A stretch of 38,226 nt of DNA. It comes from Pseudomonadota bacterium. Lineage in GTDB: Bacteria; Pseudomonadota; Alphaproteobacteria; GCA-2746255. The stretch is taken from positions 1 through 38,226 of the forward strand of contig JBFMHN010000007.1 in the NCBI GenBank assembly GCA_040752895.1. Direction: 5' to 3'. Position 1 is the stretch's first letter. The number at the start of each line of letters is the position of its first letter. Below are positions 36,943-38,226 of the stretch, in pieces. The translations under genes and the position numbers were made by a program. Under the pieces are notes generated by a model that searched no databases, was not told the origin of the DNA, and saw only the letters and a program-made list of their open reading frames with translations.

Positions 36943-37854
36943 ATGTCGACTCAGATCACAACGGCGTTCGTTCAGCAGTACAACGCGAACGTCTACCACC
37001 TGCTGCAGCAGAAGGGCTCGAAGCTGCGTGCCTACGTTCGGCAGGAGACGATCACCGGCAAGAGCGCGTTCTTCGATCAGATCGGCTCGGTCGCGGCGCA
37101 GCTTCGCACCTCGCGCCACGCCGATACGCCACGGATGGACACGCCCCACTCGCGTAGGCGGGTCACCACGGGGACCTACGAGTGGGCCGACCTGATCGAC
37201 AAGGCCGATAATATCAGGATGCTCATCAACCCGTCGAGCGAGTACGCTCAGGCGGCGGCGTGGGCGCTCGGGCGCTCGATCGACGACGTGCTGATCACCG
37301 CCGTCACCGCGACCGCCTACACCGGCGAGACCGGCGCGACATCGACCAGCTACGATGCCAACATGACCGTCGACGTGCAGACGGTATGGCCCGGCGTCTC
37401 GGCGGCCGATACCGGCCTCAACCTCGCCAAGCTGATCGAGGCGAGGAAGAAGCTCGGCGCCAACAACGTCGACCCGGACGAGGAGGTCTATGTCGCCGTC
37501 AACGCGCGGCAGATTTCCTCGCTCTTGAAGGACGAGCGGGTCATCAGCGGCGACTACAACGCCGCGCTGCCGCTGGTCAACGGCAAGATCAGCCGCGTCG
37601 GCGGGTGCACGCTGATCCCGTGCGAGCGCATCACCACGGACGCCAATTCGGATGACATCATCCCGTATTGGACCCGCGGCGGGCTGTTGCTCGCGATGGG
37701 CGAGGATATCACCACCGAGATCACCGTGCGCGCCGACAAGTCGTACTCGACACAGGTTTACGCGCGCGCCGACTTCGGGGCGACCCGAATGGAGGAGGGC
37801 CGCGTCGGCTACATCGAGTGCGATCCGGGCGCGTCTCCGACCACTGACGCCTGA
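36943..37854 (+). CDS. Major capsid protein
   Basis: This 303-residue protein starts at ATG 36943 after AAAGGAGATG, the strongest ribosome site in the window. The N-terminus QITTAFVQQYNANVYHLLQQKGSKLR, with TPHSRRRVTTGTYEWADLID and a domain ending QVYARADFGATRMEEGRVGYIECD, matches the phage capsid family of BPP-1-like podoviruses (HK97 fold). A roughly 100-base non-coding leader precedes it, which allows independent high expression. Confidence 0.9.
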   Translation: MSTQITTAFVQQYNANVYHLLQQKGSKLRAYVRQETITGKSAFFDQIGSVAAQLRTSRHADTPRMDTPHSRRRVTTGTYEWADLIDKADNIRMLINPSSEYAQAAAWALGRSIDDVLITAVTATAYTGETGATSTSYDANMTVDVQTVWPGVSAADTGLNLAKLIEARKKLGANNVDPDEEVYVAVNARQISSLLKDERVISGDYNAALPLVNGKISRVGGCTLIPCERITTDANSDDIIPYWTRGGLLLAMGEDITTEITVRADKSYSTQVYARADFGATRMEEGRVGYIECDPGASPTTDA

Positions 37855-37869
37855 TAGGAGGGCCGAGCA

Positions 37870-38226
37870 ATGGCTGTCACCACCCAGTATTCGACCGAGT
37901 ACGATTACGCGTTCATCGACGACCCGCAGACCACGCTCAAGACCACCGAGCAGCATGGTCGCCTGCGGATCGCGTTCTTCACCTGCACCCAGTCGGGCGC
38001 GGGTGACGCAACGAGCTCCGTCGCGTTGTGCAAGCTGCCGGCGGGGCGCGTGCGTCTCTTGGGCTCGCTGTCCAGGGCCTACGTCAACTGGACCACGGCC
38101 TTGGCGACGCTCGATCTCGGCTGGGATGCCTATACGGCGATGGACGGCACTACCATCGCCGCCGATCCCAACGGCCTGATCGATGGCCTCAGCGTCGATA
38201 CGGTCGGGTTCCAGACGCTCGAAGGC
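37870..38226 (+). CDS. Presumed head decoration/completion protein, N-terminal part (continues at base 128)
   Basis: ATG 37870, after TAGGAGGGCC, starts a protein MAVTTQYSTEYDYAFIDDPQ that runs off the end and continues at 128-268; the total is 165 residues. It is 15 bases after the capsid stop. The middle (LCKLPAGRVRLLGSLSRAYV) looks like a beta-sandwich. The position immediately after the capsid gene suggests a decoration or head completion protein. Confidence 0.75.
   Translation, partial: MAVTTQYSTEYDYAFIDDPQTTLKTTEQHGRLRIAFFTCTQSGAGDATSSVALCKLPAGRVRLLGSLSRAYVNWTTALATLDLGWDAYTAMDGTTIAADPNGLIDGLSVDTVGFQTLEG
38100..38226. repeat. Direct terminal repeat, right copy
   Basis: These bases are identical to 1-127. 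Removing one copy gives a circular unit of 38,099 bp. Confidence 0.95.

Noticed and set aside
1-38226. tRNA or rRNA genes
   Set aside because: I saw no cloverleaf with T-arm GTTCRA pattern and acceptor stem, and no rRNA sequence; a tRNAscan search would settle it.

Overview
The window is one complete, circularly permuted genome of an uncultured tailed phage with a T7/BPP-1-like (podovirus) virion. Bases 1-127 are repeated exactly at 38100-38226, so the unique unit is 38,099 bp and one gene (37870 to 268) runs across the cut. An exact 127-base end overlap is the usual mark of a circular contig from a de Bruijn assembler run at k=127. The DNA is GC-rich with strong G/C in third codon positions. 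A GcrA-family regulator, a DUF1376 initiator and an H-NS-like leader domain point to an alphaproteobacterial host, probably Rhizobiales-like (inference).

Layout. (1) Rightward virion block, 28.2 kb through the junction to 13.5 kb: membrane genes, a small zincin, terminase small and large subunits, a T7 gp13-like protein, three tandem small MCGGS proteins, portal, a Bbp19-like protein, scaffold, two small proteins, major capsid, a presumed head protein, tail tubular proteins A and B, three ejected internal virion proteins (one with an M15 peptidase, one with an ADP-ribosyltransferase-like domain) and the tail fibre. (2) Lysis block, 13.5-15.4 kb: M15 endolysin with a C-terminal membrane segment, nested Rz/Rz1 spanins and two small holin-like peptides. 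(3) A short leftward unit, 16.4-15.4 kb, ending in a Gly/Tyr repeat protein. (4) Rightward, 16.5-19.5 kb: a serine-recombinase-like protein lacking its nucleophile, and a C5 cytosine methyltransferase whose second half is also open, with family-like motifs, in another frame. (5) Leftward early operon, 23.0-19.5 kb: ERF annealing protein, an H-NS-like protein, an RTX protein and HNH endonuclease. (6) Rightward, 23.3-27.6 kb: HTH regulator, Tat-signal protein, GcrA, DUF1376 replication initiator and putative helicase loader. (7) A leftward HTH gene (27.7-28.1 kb) facing a ribbon-helix-helix gene (28.2 kb).

Three divergent promoter regions (about 16.45, 23.27 and 28.19 kb) organise the map. In each, the rightward first gene is a DNA-binding-type protein whose predicted -10 box ends exactly 6 nt before ATG and which has no Shine-Dalgarno, so all three mRNAs look leaderless. 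The leftward partners of two regions have a conventional leader and ribosome site; the third has a roughly 200-nt structured leader.

I found no RNA polymerase, DNA polymerase, primase, helicase, integrase, reverse transcriptase, tRNA or CRISPR array. The phage therefore looks dependent on host transcription and replication machinery, which it would recruit through its small initiator and loader. All functions are read from motifs and gene order; no database search was possible.
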